Shown here one piece after another: positions 7,629 through 14,888 of a DNA stretch of 26,929 bases. The stretch is taken from assembly GCA_910587765.1 (NCBI GenBank), contig CAJUNR010000051.1, positions 1 through 26,929 on the forward strand. Reading direction: 5' to 3'. This DNA is from an uncultured Lachnospiraceae bacterium (lineage in GTDB: Bacteria > Bacillota > Clostridia > Lachnospirales > Lachnospiraceae). Numbering within the stretch: position 1 is the stretch's first letter; each line of letters opens with the position of its first letter. The translations under genes and the position numbers were made by a program. A model generated the notes under the pieces. It saw only the letters and a program-made list of their open reading frames with translations, searched no databases and had not been told where the DNA came from.

Positions 7629-8867
7629 CTATCCCTTCACCACCCCCACGGTCCGCAGCTTCTTCAAGGGCTTCACCAGATCTTTCTGCTGCTCCATGAC
7701 CATGTCGATGTCCTTGTACGCAAAGCGGCACTCCTCCGCCACATCGTTTTTCTTATGCTTGCCCAGCACCACCTGACGCTCTTTTAAATCCAGGATGACC
7801 CGCTCTGTGGTAAAAGCGTCCATGGCGCCCTTTCTGGAATACGCTCTTCCGGCCCCGTGGGAGGACGAACAGAACGATTCCGGATGGCCGAGTCCCTCCA
7901 CGATATAGCTGAAGGAACCCATAGCCCCGGGAATCACCGCGACCTCCCCTGCTCCGGCGCGGGTGGCTCCTTTGCGGTGCACCCAGACATTTTCGCCGTA
8001 ATGGTTCTCAAGCGCCGCATAATTATGATGGCAGTTGATCACCGTTCCGTATTCCACCTCGATGCCCGCATGCTTTTTCAGATGCTTTGTCACAAGTTCC
8101 ATGACCTGCCCGAGCATCCGCTCGCGGTTCTCATACGCATAGTCGAGGGCCAGGTTCATCCAGCGGATATACTGCCCGCCCTCTTCGGTATCCACCGGCA
8201 GAAATGCCAGCCGGTATTCGTCCGGCACCTGAGAATACCATCTGGCATTCAGTTCCCGCGCTTTGTTATGAAATACGTCGCAGATCTCCTTGCCCATGTG
8301 ACGGCTGCCGGAATGGATCATAATCCCCAGATATCCGTCTTCATCCGCCTGAAGCTCAATAAAATGATTGCCCCCGCCCAGAGTCCCGGTCTGATAATAT
8401 CCGCTTTCGATCAGCGGCAGCAGCTCCGGATTCTGCGCGTACAGTTCCATCTGCTCTCTCGCCCGGTCCAGCACCCCGGATTCCTGAGGGGTCTTATAAC
8501 GGTTAACCCCCACCGGAATATTTCTCAGAATGTCTCCGACCAGAAGCTGAATCAGCGACCCGTTCCCGGTCATGATCTCCTGAATCTGCGCAAGCCGCAC
8601 ATTCGTGGGGACAAAGATCATACCGCACCCGATGTCCGAGCCTACCGCGTTGGGAATGATCACATCCTTCGCGGCGATGACGCCGCCGATCGGCATCCCT
8701 TTTCCGGTATGCGTATCCGGCATCAGGGACACCCATCTGTATACAAACGGAAGCTTCGCAAGATGGACCGCCTGCTCGAGGCAGCTCTCTTCCAGCATCT
8801 GCGCGTTCTCCAGCCAGATTTTCATCGGAACCCTCGTGTCGAATCTTTCATTGTCGATTACAAACAT
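7629..8867 (-). CDS. rtcB: RtcB-family RNA ligase
   Basis: RtcB joins RNA 2',3'-cyclic phosphate or 3'-phosphate ends to 5'-hydroxyl ends using GTP and Mn. The 412-residue length is close to E. coli RtcB. Visible motifs are MPDTHTGKGMPIGGV, SDIGCGM (metal-binding D78 and C81), GGGNHFIE, and SHGAGRAYSR, whose histidine (about 337) matches the guanylylated residue. The C-terminus ends VGVVKG. The ATG at 8867 is chosen over a GTG at 8876 because AAGGAGAGG sits 8 nt before it, which is too close to the GTG. No rtcA, archease or rtcR neighbour is present. It may repair RNA after toxin cleavage; that role is inferred. Confidence 0.93.
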   Translation of the reverse strand: MFVIDNERFDTRVPMKIWLENAQMLEESCLEQAVHLAKLPFVYRWVSLMPDTHTGKGMPIGGVIAAKDVIIPNAVGSDIGCGMIFVPTNVRLAQIQEIMTGNGSLIQLLVGDILRNIPVGVNRYKTPQESGVLDRAREQMELYAQNPELLPLIESGYYQTGTLGGGNHFIELQADEDGYLGIMIHSGSRHMGKEICDVFHNKARELNARWYSQVPDEYRLAFLPVDTEEGGQYIRWMNLALDYAYENRERMLGQVMELVTKHLKKHAGIEVEYGTVINCHHNYAALENHYGENVWVHRKGATRAGAGEVAVIPGAMGSFSYIVEGLGHPESFCSSSHGAGRAYSRKGAMDAFTTERVILDLKERQVVLGKHKKNDVAEECRFAYKDIDMVMEQQKDLVKPLKKLRTVGVVKG

Positions 8868-8957
8868 CTCTTTCACCTCTCCTTACTCTATGATTTCCGT
8901 AACCGTTCAGGGACAGCGGCCGGACGCCGCAGCCCTGCATCGTCTGTCTGTGAACGA

Positions 8958-8963
8958 ATCATA
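8958..8963 (-). promoter_or_regulatory. Candidate extended -10 element upstream of rtcB
   Basis: TGGTATGAT is read on the minus strand (TATGAT at 8963-8958). No good -35 is present. It is about 90 nt from the start codon. The 144 bp between rtcB and the ABC-F stop otherwise holds only a six-T tract near 8990 without a strong stem. Confidence 0.35.
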
Positions 8964-9011
8964 CCACAGAAAGCATGCGGGATCATTTAAAAAAAGGTGC
9001 GAACAAACCGC

Positions 9012-10547
9012 TCAGAAATCCACCACCTTTGTGGCAACCGTTTCCCGGAACCGCACGTCATGCTCCACCACCAGCATCGTCGGCCGAAGCGCGAGCAGCA
9101 GGCTTTCAAGCTGCATTCTGGAAAAGACGTCCACATAATTCAGCGGCTCGTCCCAGATATACAGGTGGGCCGGGGTGATCAGGCTGGCCGCCAGCAACAC
9201 TTTCTTCTTCTGGCCTTCCGAATAGTCTTCCATGGACTTTGCAAACTGCGCCTGTTCCATGCCCAACTGACGCAGGACCGCGCAGAACAGGCTCTCCTCC
9301 AGTCCCCGTTCCAGGCAGAACGCCCGGAGCGTCCCTCCCAGAAAGGAGGTGTCCTGGTTGACATAAGAGATCACAATGCCGGACGCCGCCTCAAGCACTC
9401 CCCGCCCGATCAGATGTTCAGCGTCAAAGGCCCGCGCCCGCTCCTGTGAAGCGCAGGAGAGCACCGCCTTGATCAGGCTTGATTTTCCGCAGCCGTTCTC
9501 TCCGTTCAGGAATACCCGCTCTCCCTGAGAAAGCGTAAAACACAGCCCGTCAAACACCGGCTCCGATGCTCCGGCGTACGACAGTCCGTATCCGTCCGCT
9601 CTCAAAAGGCAGTGCTTATGATGGCTCAGCGGCATGATCTTCAGAGCGGCGATTTCTTCGATATCCTGCAAAAGCCCCTCCTTTTCCTCAATCTCCCGCT
9701 GGATTCTCTGTTCCATCTGCCGGACCCTGCTCTGCATCTTCTTCGTCTTCGTCCCGATATACGGGCGTTTTCCCCTGTGCTCCGGATCCTTTACCGGGTC
9801 AAATCCGATCTTGCTCCGCTCACTGGCCTGCGCCCACTGCCTGCTCCTCGCCGCCGCCTTTTTCAGCTTCCCGATCTCTCTGGCGTGTTTCTCATTCTCC
9901 GTCCGCGCGCAAGCGTCTCTGCGCCTCTTGTTCTCCCACCAACTGGAAAAACTGCCGCTTTGCACTTCGATCGTCCGGCGGTTCAGCACCAATACATGAT
10001 TCACGCACGCATCCAGAAGATCCCGGTCATGAGATACCAGAATAAATCCTTTTTTCCCCGCCAGATAATCTTTCACCGCTTCTCTGGAAGCCTGATCCAG
10101 ATGGTTGGTCGGCTCGTCAATCAGCAGAAAGTCGTGTTCGCCGGAAAACAGCACGGCCAGCATGACTCTGGTCCGCTCTCCGTGGCTCAAAGTCTCAAAC
10201 GGACGGAACAGCACCTCCTCGTCCATCCCCATCTGAGCCAGTTCACAGGCGATTCTCCACGCCTCGCCTCCCGGCCTCCATATTTCCGCCAGTTCCGCCC
10301 CGCAGCGGCACATCTGCTCCCGGCCGAGCGGATACGGGAAATAAGAGAACGGCATCCCCGCACGGATCGTGCCGCTGTATTCATACATGCCCAGCAGAAG
10401 CTTTAAAAAAGTCGTCTTCCCTTTTCCGTTTCTCCCGATCAGCCCCAGCTTCCAGTCCGTATCAACGGAAAAGGAAACATCCTCAAAAACAGGATCCGCA
10501 CTGCCGTCATAATAAAAAGTGAGATTTTTAACGTCAATCTGCGCCAT
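9012..10547 (-). CDS. ABC-F ATPase, Lsa-type (ribosome protection / antibiotic resistance family)
   Basis: A 511-residue soluble protein with two ATPase domains and no membrane segments. Domain 1: Walker A GRNGKGKTT (about 38-46), signature LSHGERTR (about 121-128), Walker B FLLIDEPTNHLD (about 141-152). The interdomain linker (about 200-300) is basic and probably helical, as in ABC-F proteins that enter the ribosomal E site. Domain 2: Walker A NGENGCGKSS (about 349-358), signature YSEGQKKK, Walker B LYIWDEPLNYVD. The N-terminal TDWKLGLIGRNG and the WDEPLNY motif resemble Lsa/Vga-type proteins that displace lincosamides, pleuromutilins and streptogramin A. Resistance is inferred; a housekeeping ABC-F is the alternative. 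The attenuator-like leader (10548-10960) supports drug-responsive expression. SD AAAGGAGG is strong. Confidence 0.9.
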   Translation of the reverse strand: MAQIDVKNLTFYYDGSADPVFEDVSFSVDTDWKLGLIGRNGKGKTTFLKLLLGMYEYSGTIRAGMPFSYFPYPLGREQMCRCGAELAEIWRPGGEAWRIACELAQMGMDEEVLFRPFETLSHGERTRVMLAVLFSGEHDFLLIDEPTNHLDQASREAVKDYLAGKKGFILVSHDRDLLDACVNHVLVLNRRTIEVQSGSFSSWWENKRRRDACARTENEKHAREIGKLKKAAARSRQWAQASERSKIGFDPVKDPEHRGKRPYIGTKTKKMQSRVRQMEQRIQREIEEKEGLLQDIEEIAALKIMPLSHHKHCLLRADGYGLSYAGASEPVFDGLCFTLSQGERVFLNGENGCGKSSLIKAVLSCASQERARAFDAEHLIGRGVLEAASGIVISYVNQDTSFLGGTLRAFCLERGLEESLFCAVLRQLGMEQAQFAKSMEDYSEGQKKKVLLAASLITPAHLYIWDEPLNYVDVFSRMQLESLLLALRPTMLVVEHDVRFRETVATKVVDF

Positions 10548-10573
10548 ATTTCCTCCTTTCCCCGGTTCCTCAC

Positions 10574-10617
10574 CGGGCGCCCGTCGGCTCTGCCGACTTT
10601 TTTCATCTGGACGCCCG
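10574..10617. repeat. 44-bp GGGCGCCC repeat, unit A
   Basis: Starts CGGGCGCCCGTC, contains the hairpin GTCGGC-TCT-GCCGAC, and ends CTGGACGCCCG. It is a diverged copy of unit B (10659-10702) in the same orientation. The internal stem has changed on both sides together (GTCGGC/GCCGAC against GTCAGC/GCTGAC). It lies in the ABC-F 5' leader just before the ribosome binding site. Confidence 0.85.
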
Positions 10618-10626
10618 CCTATAATC

Positions 10627-10652
10627 GATCAGGGAAGGTTTCTTCCCTGATC
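10627..10652. repeat. Perfect 11-bp hairpin between the two 44-bp repeat units
   Basis: GATCAGGGAAG (10627-10637) pairs with CTTCCCTGATC (10642-10652) around GTTT. It has no T-run on either side. Its inner part CAGGGAAG/CTTCCCTG recurs in the hairpin at 18700-18727. Confidence 0.85.
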
Positions 10653-10658
10653 GCGCAT

Positions 10659-10702
10659 CGGGCGCCCGTCAGCTCTGCTGACCATTTTCCTCTGGGCGCC
10701 CG
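10659..10702. repeat. 44-bp GGGCGCCC repeat, unit B
   Basis: Starts CGGGCGCCCGTC, contains GTCAGC-TCT-GCTGAC, and ends CTGGGCGCCCG. See unit A. On the transcribed minus strand it comes directly after the leader terminator, so it is made only in read-through RNA. Confidence 0.85.
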
Positions 10703-10709
10703 TATGCAT

Positions 10710-10741
10710 AAAAAAAGAACCATCTGTCGCCAAATGATTCT
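10710..10741 (-). terminator. Rho-independent terminator inside the ABC-F leader
   Basis: On the minus strand AGAATCATTT (10741-10732) pairs over 10 bp, including two G-U pairs, with AGATGGTTCT (10725-10716). The loop is GGCGAC, and seven T follow (10716-10710). It lies 163 nt upstream of the ABC-F start codon and has no gene of its own to end, so it should stop leader transcripts early. The 3' part of its stem and loop can pair instead with 10834-10843. Confidence 0.8.
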
Positions 10742-10816
10742 CAATTCCGCAACACACCGGACACCGGCGCACTACAGCCGGTATCCGTATGTCTTTCTAT
10801 GCATGAAAAGAGATTC

Positions 10817-10925
10817 TGAGAGTATAACCCGCTTTTGGCAACATGAAAAACAGATATCCTTCCGCACCGCAGAACGATACTGTCGACCACCAGTCTCACG
10901 TTTACAAAAGTTGATTATCTTCTCA
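10817..10925 (-). promoter_or_regulatory. Attenuator stem that buries the leader ORF, overlapping the antiterminator
   Basis: On the minus strand the segment 10925-10905, covering nearly the whole leader ORF and the bases after it, pairs with 10837-10817. The stem has 5, 6 and 6 base pairs separated by two symmetrical 2x2 internal loops; its inner end is CUUUUG with CAAAAG. The bases at the inner 3' side belong also to TGTTGCCAAA (10843-10834), which can form 10 bp with TTTGGCGACA (10734-10725) of the terminator. The two pairings exclude each other. This is read by eye; no folding energy was computed. Confidence 0.55.
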
Positions 10926-10926
10926 T
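10915..10926 (-). CDS. Three-codon leader ORF (Met-Arg-Arg-stop)
   Basis: ATG AGA AGA TAA, preceded by AGAGAGG at 7-nt spacing, about 30 nt after the probable transcription start. It is far too short for a functional protein and fits a leader peptide whose translation senses stalled ribosomes. A second possible leader ORF of 15 codons (10797-10844) has only a weak ribosome binding site. Translation of either is inferred. Confidence 0.5.
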   Translation of the reverse strand: MRR

Positions 10927-10957
10927 CCTTTCACCTCTCTCTTTTCTGTCTTCACAC

Positions 10958-10986
10958 ATTATAGGATAACGTCCGCTCTTTGTCAA
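10958..10986 (-). promoter_or_regulatory. Consensus sigma-A promoter of the ABC-F gene
   Basis: On the minus strand: TTGACA (10986-10981), 17-nt spacer, TATAAT (10963-10958), a perfect match at both hexamers. The -35 overlaps the stop codon of the upstream PBP gene. Transcription would start near 10951, giving a leader of about 400 nt before the ABC-F start. The ABC-F gene therefore has its own strong promoter and is probably held back by termination in the leader. Confidence 0.9.
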
Positions 10987-13259
10987 TTGCTTTCTCCCAG
11001 CGCCCGCAGCTTTTCCAGCTCCCGGCTGCGCAGCTTCCGGCTGTAGATCTGGTTGATCAGATGCTCCGCGTCCTCATACAGCTTCTGCCACTCCCCCGCA
11101 TAATACTCGCTGTCCGTGTCCAGAAGGCTCATCTCGTACATCAGCGCGTCCGCGTTGTCCGCCAGAATATGATCCTCGCGGTAATTTCTCACGGTATATC
11201 CCTCGGAGAGAACCTCGTCGTCGCTCCGGCCCGGCATATAGCTGTCATAATCCATGGCTCCGACGCCTTCATAGACAAATTCCTCCGCGGGCTCCGGCTC
11301 CGCAAACTCTTTATGCGCCGTATCTTTGACCAGTTCCGTCATAACTTTCTTCCATATGGAAGCCGGCCAGGCGGAACCCTGCAGGCTCGGAAGGATCCGC
11401 GGTTCATCGTATCCGACCCATACGCTCATGGAATAATCCGGCGTGATCCCGCAGAACCAGCCGTCCTTGTATTCGTTGGTCGTTCCGGTCTTCCCTGCGG
11501 CTTCCACTTCCAGCTCCCAGCCCACGGACGCGGCGGTCCCGTGCTGAAGCACCCCTTTGAGAATCTCAACCATCTCCTGTGCCGCCTCCGCCTCGTAGAT
11601 TTTCTCAGGCTCCGCCTCCTGATACAGTTCCTTTCCCTCTCTGTCCTTGAGCGAGAGCAGACAGGTCGCCCGGTGAAAATACCCGTGATTGGCCAGTGTA
11701 GAGTAGGCGTTGGCCATCTCCACCGTCGTCACGCCGTAAGTGAGGCCGCCCAGCGACGCCGCCGGATAATAATCGTCCGGCACAATCCCCGCAAACTCCA
11801 TCCGGCTGATATAAGAAAGCGCCTTCTCAGGCGTCAGCCTGCAGAACAGCCACCAGGCGCAGCCGTTGACGGATTTCCACACGGCCTTTTCCAGACTCAT
11901 GCGGTTTCCGGGCAGGTTCGCCGCCTCAAGCCCCATTCCCTTCGCCTTCGTCACGTCAATGTTGGGAAGCATGGAATCCGCCGTATATTCGCCCTCCAGC
12001 GCCGGCGTATAGACCGCCAGCGGCTTAAACGTACTGCCGGGCTGGCGGTAGGACTGATAGGCCCGGTTCAGCGTATAGATTCCGGTTTCCTGACTCCGCC
12101 CGCCCACGACCGCGACGACCTTGTGAGTCCGGTTATCAATCACCGTGGAAGCGCACTGCAGGGCATAGATCCCTTCTTCACCGACCTCCTCGTCAAACGC
12201 CGTCATTTCGTCAACAGTATTCTGCAGAAGCAACTGTTTTTCCTCATTCAGCGAAGTCCGCACCACATATCCTCCGGTGTACAGCTCGCCGCGGCAGGAC
12301 TCATAGACATTGTTATAATGTTCCGTATACGCCCGGTAACTGTCCATGTCCTCAAATTCATAGCGGAACACAAACCCGTCCCGTTCCATCAGGCAGCGAA
12401 CGGCACAGTCCACCGCATAGGTCGTCTCATAATTCTGTATCTTTTCCGCCGGCTGCGGGCTCAGTTGAATCCGGAACCGCTGTGCTCTGGAAAGTTCCAG
12501 TTCGGTCAGATATCCGCACTCATGCATATCGCTTAAAATCTTGTCCCTTCTGGCAAGCGCATGATCCTCATGCGCCAGGGGGTCATAGTAGGAAGGCGCG
12601 TTGGGAATCGCACAGAGATAAGCAATCTCGCTGACGTTCAGGCTGTCCGCCGATCTGCCGAAATATTTCTTCGCAGCCGCTTCAATCCCGTAGCAGCGGT
12701 TGGCAAAATATGCGCCGTTTACATAATATTCCAGAATCTGTTCCTTTGTAAATTTTTTCTCCAGCTCCACCGCAATCAGAATTTCCCGGACTTTGCGCTC
12801 GAGCGTCACCTCGCTCGTCAGAAACGTGCTTCTGGCAAGCTGCTGCGTGATCGTGCTCGCGCCGTGCTTCTCCTCCCCTTTCGTGATCAAAAACCGATAG
12901 CAGACCCTGAGGATTCCTTCGGGGTCATACCCCTCATGTTCCCAGAACCGCCGGTCTTCCACCGCCAGGAAAGCATGAATCACAGACTCCGGAATCTCCT
13001 CATAGGGGAGATAATCGGAATCGCTGTCAATGGACAGCTTGCTGATCAGACTGCCGCTGTCGTCATAGATATAGCTGCTCAGATTTTTCATAAAGAGATC
13101 CGCGTCGGCCTCTGCCACCATGCGGACCGCCTCTGCTTTGTACGACTCATAGACCGGATAATACCGGTAGTACAAAAATCCTGCGAACGCCGCCGCTGCT
13201 GCCAGAAACAATACCAGAAGGATCAGAAGCGCCCTGCATATTTTCCTGATGATCTTCAA
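10983..13259 (-). CDS. Class A penicillin-binding protein (PBP1A-like)
   Basis: A bifunctional peptidoglycan synthase of 758 residues, anchored by one N-terminal membrane helix (about 9-31) with the rest outside. The glycosyltransferase domain (about 65-245) has the catalytic E101 in EDRRFWEHEG, then GASTITQQLARSTF and KEQILEYYVN. The transpeptidase domain (about 370-650) has S409 and K412 in PGSTFKPL, SVN (463-465) and KTG (590-592). The start codon is TTG (13259-13257), with GGGGGAAG 6-7 nt upstream. The next in-frame Met is after the membrane helix and would lose it, so TTG is preferred. An acidic C-terminal tail follows the transpeptidase domain. Repeat copy 3 and the WYL genes lie upstream. 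Confidence 0.95.
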   Translation of the reverse strand: MKIIRKICRALLILLVLFLAAAAAFAGFLYYRYYPVYESYKAEAVRMVAEADADLFMKNLSSYIYDDSGSLISKLSIDSDSDYLPYEEIPESVIHAFLAVEDRRFWEHEGYDPEGILRVCYRFLITKGEEKHGASTITQQLARSTFLTSEVTLERKVREILIAVELEKKFTKEQILEYYVNGAYFANRCYGIEAAAKKYFGRSADSLNVSEIAYLCAIPNAPSYYDPLAHEDHALARRDKILSDMHECGYLTELELSRAQRFRIQLSPQPAEKIQNYETTYAVDCAVRCLMERDGFVFRYEFEDMDSYRAYTEHYNNVYESCRGELYTGGYVVRTSLNEEKQLLLQNTVDEMTAFDEEVGEEGIYALQCASTVIDNRTHKVVAVVGGRSQETGIYTLNRAYQSYRQPGSTFKPLAVYTPALEGEYTADSMLPNIDVTKAKGMGLEAANLPGNRMSLEKAVWKSVNGCAWWLFCRLTPEKALSYISRMEFAGIVPDDYYPAASLGGLTYGVTTVEMANAYSTLANHGYFHRATCLLSLKDREGKELYQEAEPEKIYEAEAAQEMVEILKGVLQHGTAASVGWELEVEAAGKTGTTNEYKDGWFCGITPDYSMSVWVGYDEPRILPSLQGSAWPASIWKKVMTELVKDTAHKEFAEPEPAEEFVYEGVGAMDYDSYMPGRSDDEVLSEGYTVRNYREDHILADNADALMYEMSLLDTDSEYYAGEWQKLYEDAEHLINQIYSRKLRSRELEKLRALGESN

Positions 13260-13293
13260 AGAAAGCTTCCCCCGAAAAAGTTTTTATGCTTTC

Positions 13294-13321
13294 ATTATAC
13301 CACTATTCTATATCATATGCA
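13294..13321 (-). promoter_or_regulatory. Candidate promoter of the PBP gene
   Basis: On the minus strand: TGCATA (13321-13316), 16-nt spacer, TATAAT (13299-13294), with TGG just before the -10 forming an extended -10. It directly abuts repeat copy 3. Confidence 0.6.
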
Positions 13322-13328
13322 CTCGTTA

Positions 13329-13534
13329 CCTTTCACACCCACGCTAACGGGACGCCCGGTGCGGACAGATAAGTCTTCAAGACCCCGCTCGCGCTTAATG
13401 AAGGGACGCAGCGGTATTTATGCCCTTTGGGTACTAAGGGCGCAAAAGACGCGCCCTAAGGACCGGCGCCCTTCAATGGGTCTTTCAGACTTATCTGTCC
13501 GCATCGGGCTGACATTGGCTAACGTGTGAAAAGG
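13329..13534 (+). repeat. Dispersed palindromic element, copy 3 (diverged, 17-bp longer core)
   Basis: The outer ends are CCTTTCACAC (13329-13338) and GTGTGAAAAGG (13524-13534). The arms TGCGGACAGATAAGTCT (13360-13376) and 13487-13503 form a perfect 17-bp inverted repeat whose sequence differs from copies 2 and 4. The core hairpin pairs CTAAGGGCGC (13434-13443) with GCGCCCTAAG (13451-13460); the other copies have CTAAGGCGCG and CGCGCCTAAG, so both sides changed together. An extra 17 bp (13417-13433) lies before the hairpin. The element fills the 380-bp divergent region between the PBP and WYL genes. Confidence 0.88.
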
Positions 13535-13563
13535 CCGTCAGAACGTGCAGAATGATTGCAGCA

Positions 13564-13592
13564 TTGAATTTACGCAGGATCCGGCGTATAAT
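13564..13592 (+). promoter_or_regulatory. Promoter of the WYL regulator pair
   Basis: TTGAAT (13564-13569), 17-nt spacer, TATAAT (13587-13592). It starts 30 bp after the end of repeat copy 3, so the element would lie outside the transcript. The start codon is 47 nt further on. Confidence 0.7.
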
Positions 13593-13638
13593 TAAGAAAG
13601 GAAACCGACCATCGCGCCTTCCCCTACGGTATTTTATC

Positions 13639-14883
13639 ATGTCAGACTATCAGGAACTGATCAAATCTTTTCAGAAAAGCCGCAATTATATCCGGGATTT
13701 TCTCATCTACGGGTTTAAATCCAGAGATGATTTTTCCATCCGCAGCGGGCGTACCTACGACAACGAGAGACGGCGGATTGAATCCTGGCTGTCGGAATAC
13801 ATACAGGCGGACTACGGCCCCCAGGGCAAGACGCTGTCGCTCCGGCTGGACAGCGGCCTTCTTGGCACCAATCCGCTCTACCGGGTCTGGAAATCGAGAA
13901 GCTTCACGGACAACGACATCATGCTGCATTTCTTTTTCCTTGATCTGTTCGCAGATGAAACCGCTTTCACGGCCGAGGAGCTGACCGACCGGATTCTGTC
14001 GGATTATCATGTACTTTTCGAGACGCAGCTCATCCGCAAGAAGGCCGGCGAATACGTGCGGGAGGGGATTCTCATTTCCCGCAGAGAGGGAAAACGGCTT
14101 CTCTATTCCATGGCCCCGGATCCCCTGCGTGCGGCTTCGGAGATTCTCCCCGCCCTCCTTAACGCCGTGCGCTTCTGCCAGCTCTCCATGCCACTCGGCT
14201 TTATCGGCAGCACCATTCTCGACAGCCGGAACACGGACAACCGCATTTTTCTGGTCAAACACGGCTACTACGGGTTCACGCTGGAAGACGAAGTCCTCTT
14301 TCATCTGCTGCAGGCCATGCACGGGCATTGTACGGCGGCCGTCAAAAACCGGAGCAACCGGACGCCTCACTCCCAGGAACAAACCTTCCTTGTGGTCCCC
14401 TTAAAGATTTTCAGCAGCACCCGGACCGGACGCCGTTTTCTCTGCTGCTACCGGCCCAAAAGCCGGCGCTTCTCCACCCTGCGTCTGGACCAGATCCAGC
14501 AGGTGACGCTGAAAGAACCTTTTGACGACTATCTTTATTTTGAGGAAAAGCTGGAACAGAACCTTCCTTCCTGTTTCGGCGTCTCCTTCGGAGCCGATCA
14601 CCGCATGGACCGCATCAAACTGACCCTGTATATCCGGGAGGGCAGGGAGGACTATATTCTGCACCGCCTCCGCCGGGAAGGACGGGGCGGCGCCGTCACC
14701 CGCAGCGGACAAAATATCTACACCTATGAAATCACCGTCTTTGACGGCAACGAACTGATCCCCTGGATCCGGACGTTCATCGGAAGAATCCTCTCCTTTG
14801 AATCCGACAATCCCGCCCTGCAGGAAAAATTTTACCGGGATCTCAAAGCCATGGCCACAATGTACGAGAACGAAGGGAAATAA
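13639..14883 (+). CDS. WYL-domain transcriptional regulator (first of two)
   Basis: A 414-residue protein that looks like the helix-turn-helix plus WYL architecture. The middle part (FTAEELTDRILSDY ... GEYVREGILISRREGKR, about 115-160) reads like a winged-helix segment. The stretch RRFLCCYRPKSRRFSTLRLDQIQQV (about 271-295) fits the WYL ligand-binding strand pattern. WYL proteins bind nucleic acid or nucleotide ligands and control transcription. The ATG at 13639 has no clear Shine-Dalgarno sequence but follows a good promoter and matches the tandem partner's layout; an upstream in-frame ATG at 13552 precedes the promoter and is rejected. The next gene starts 5 bp after its stop. Its target is unknown; the adjacent divergent PBP gene is one guess. 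Confidence 0.75.
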   Translation: MSDYQELIKSFQKSRNYIRDFLIYGFKSRDDFSIRSGRTYDNERRRIESWLSEYIQADYGPQGKTLSLRLDSGLLGTNPLYRVWKSRSFTDNDIMLHFFFLDLFADETAFTAEELTDRILSDYHVLFETQLIRKKAGEYVREGILISRREGKRLLYSMAPDPLRAASEILPALLNAVRFCQLSMPLGFIGSTILDSRNTDNRIFLVKHGYYGFTLEDEVLFHLLQAMHGHCTAAVKNRSNRTPHSQEQTFLVVPLKIFSSTRTGRRFLCCYRPKSRRFSTLRLDQIQQVTLKEPFDDYLYFEEKLEQNLPSCFGVSFGADHRMDRIKLTLYIREGREDYILHRLRREGRGGAVTRSGQNIYTYEITVFDGNELIPWIRTFIGRILSFESDNPALQEKFYRDLKAMATMYENEGK

Positions 14884-14888
14884 AGATC

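Noticed and set aside
6439..7731. 430-codon open frame on the minus strand
   Set aside because: Antisense to coaBC; Gly/Asp/His-rich shadow with no recognisable motif.
8985..9011. Terminator after the ABC-F gene
   Set aside because: A six-T tract is present on the minus strand, but only about three consecutive pairs precede it.
10704..10964. 86-codon open frame on the plus strand in the ABC-F leader
   Set aside because: It has no ribosome binding site or promoter and is explained better by the structured leader on the other strand.
10980..12536. 518-codon open frame on the plus strand
   Set aside because: Antisense to the PBP gene; no domains, no ribosome binding site, shadow composition.
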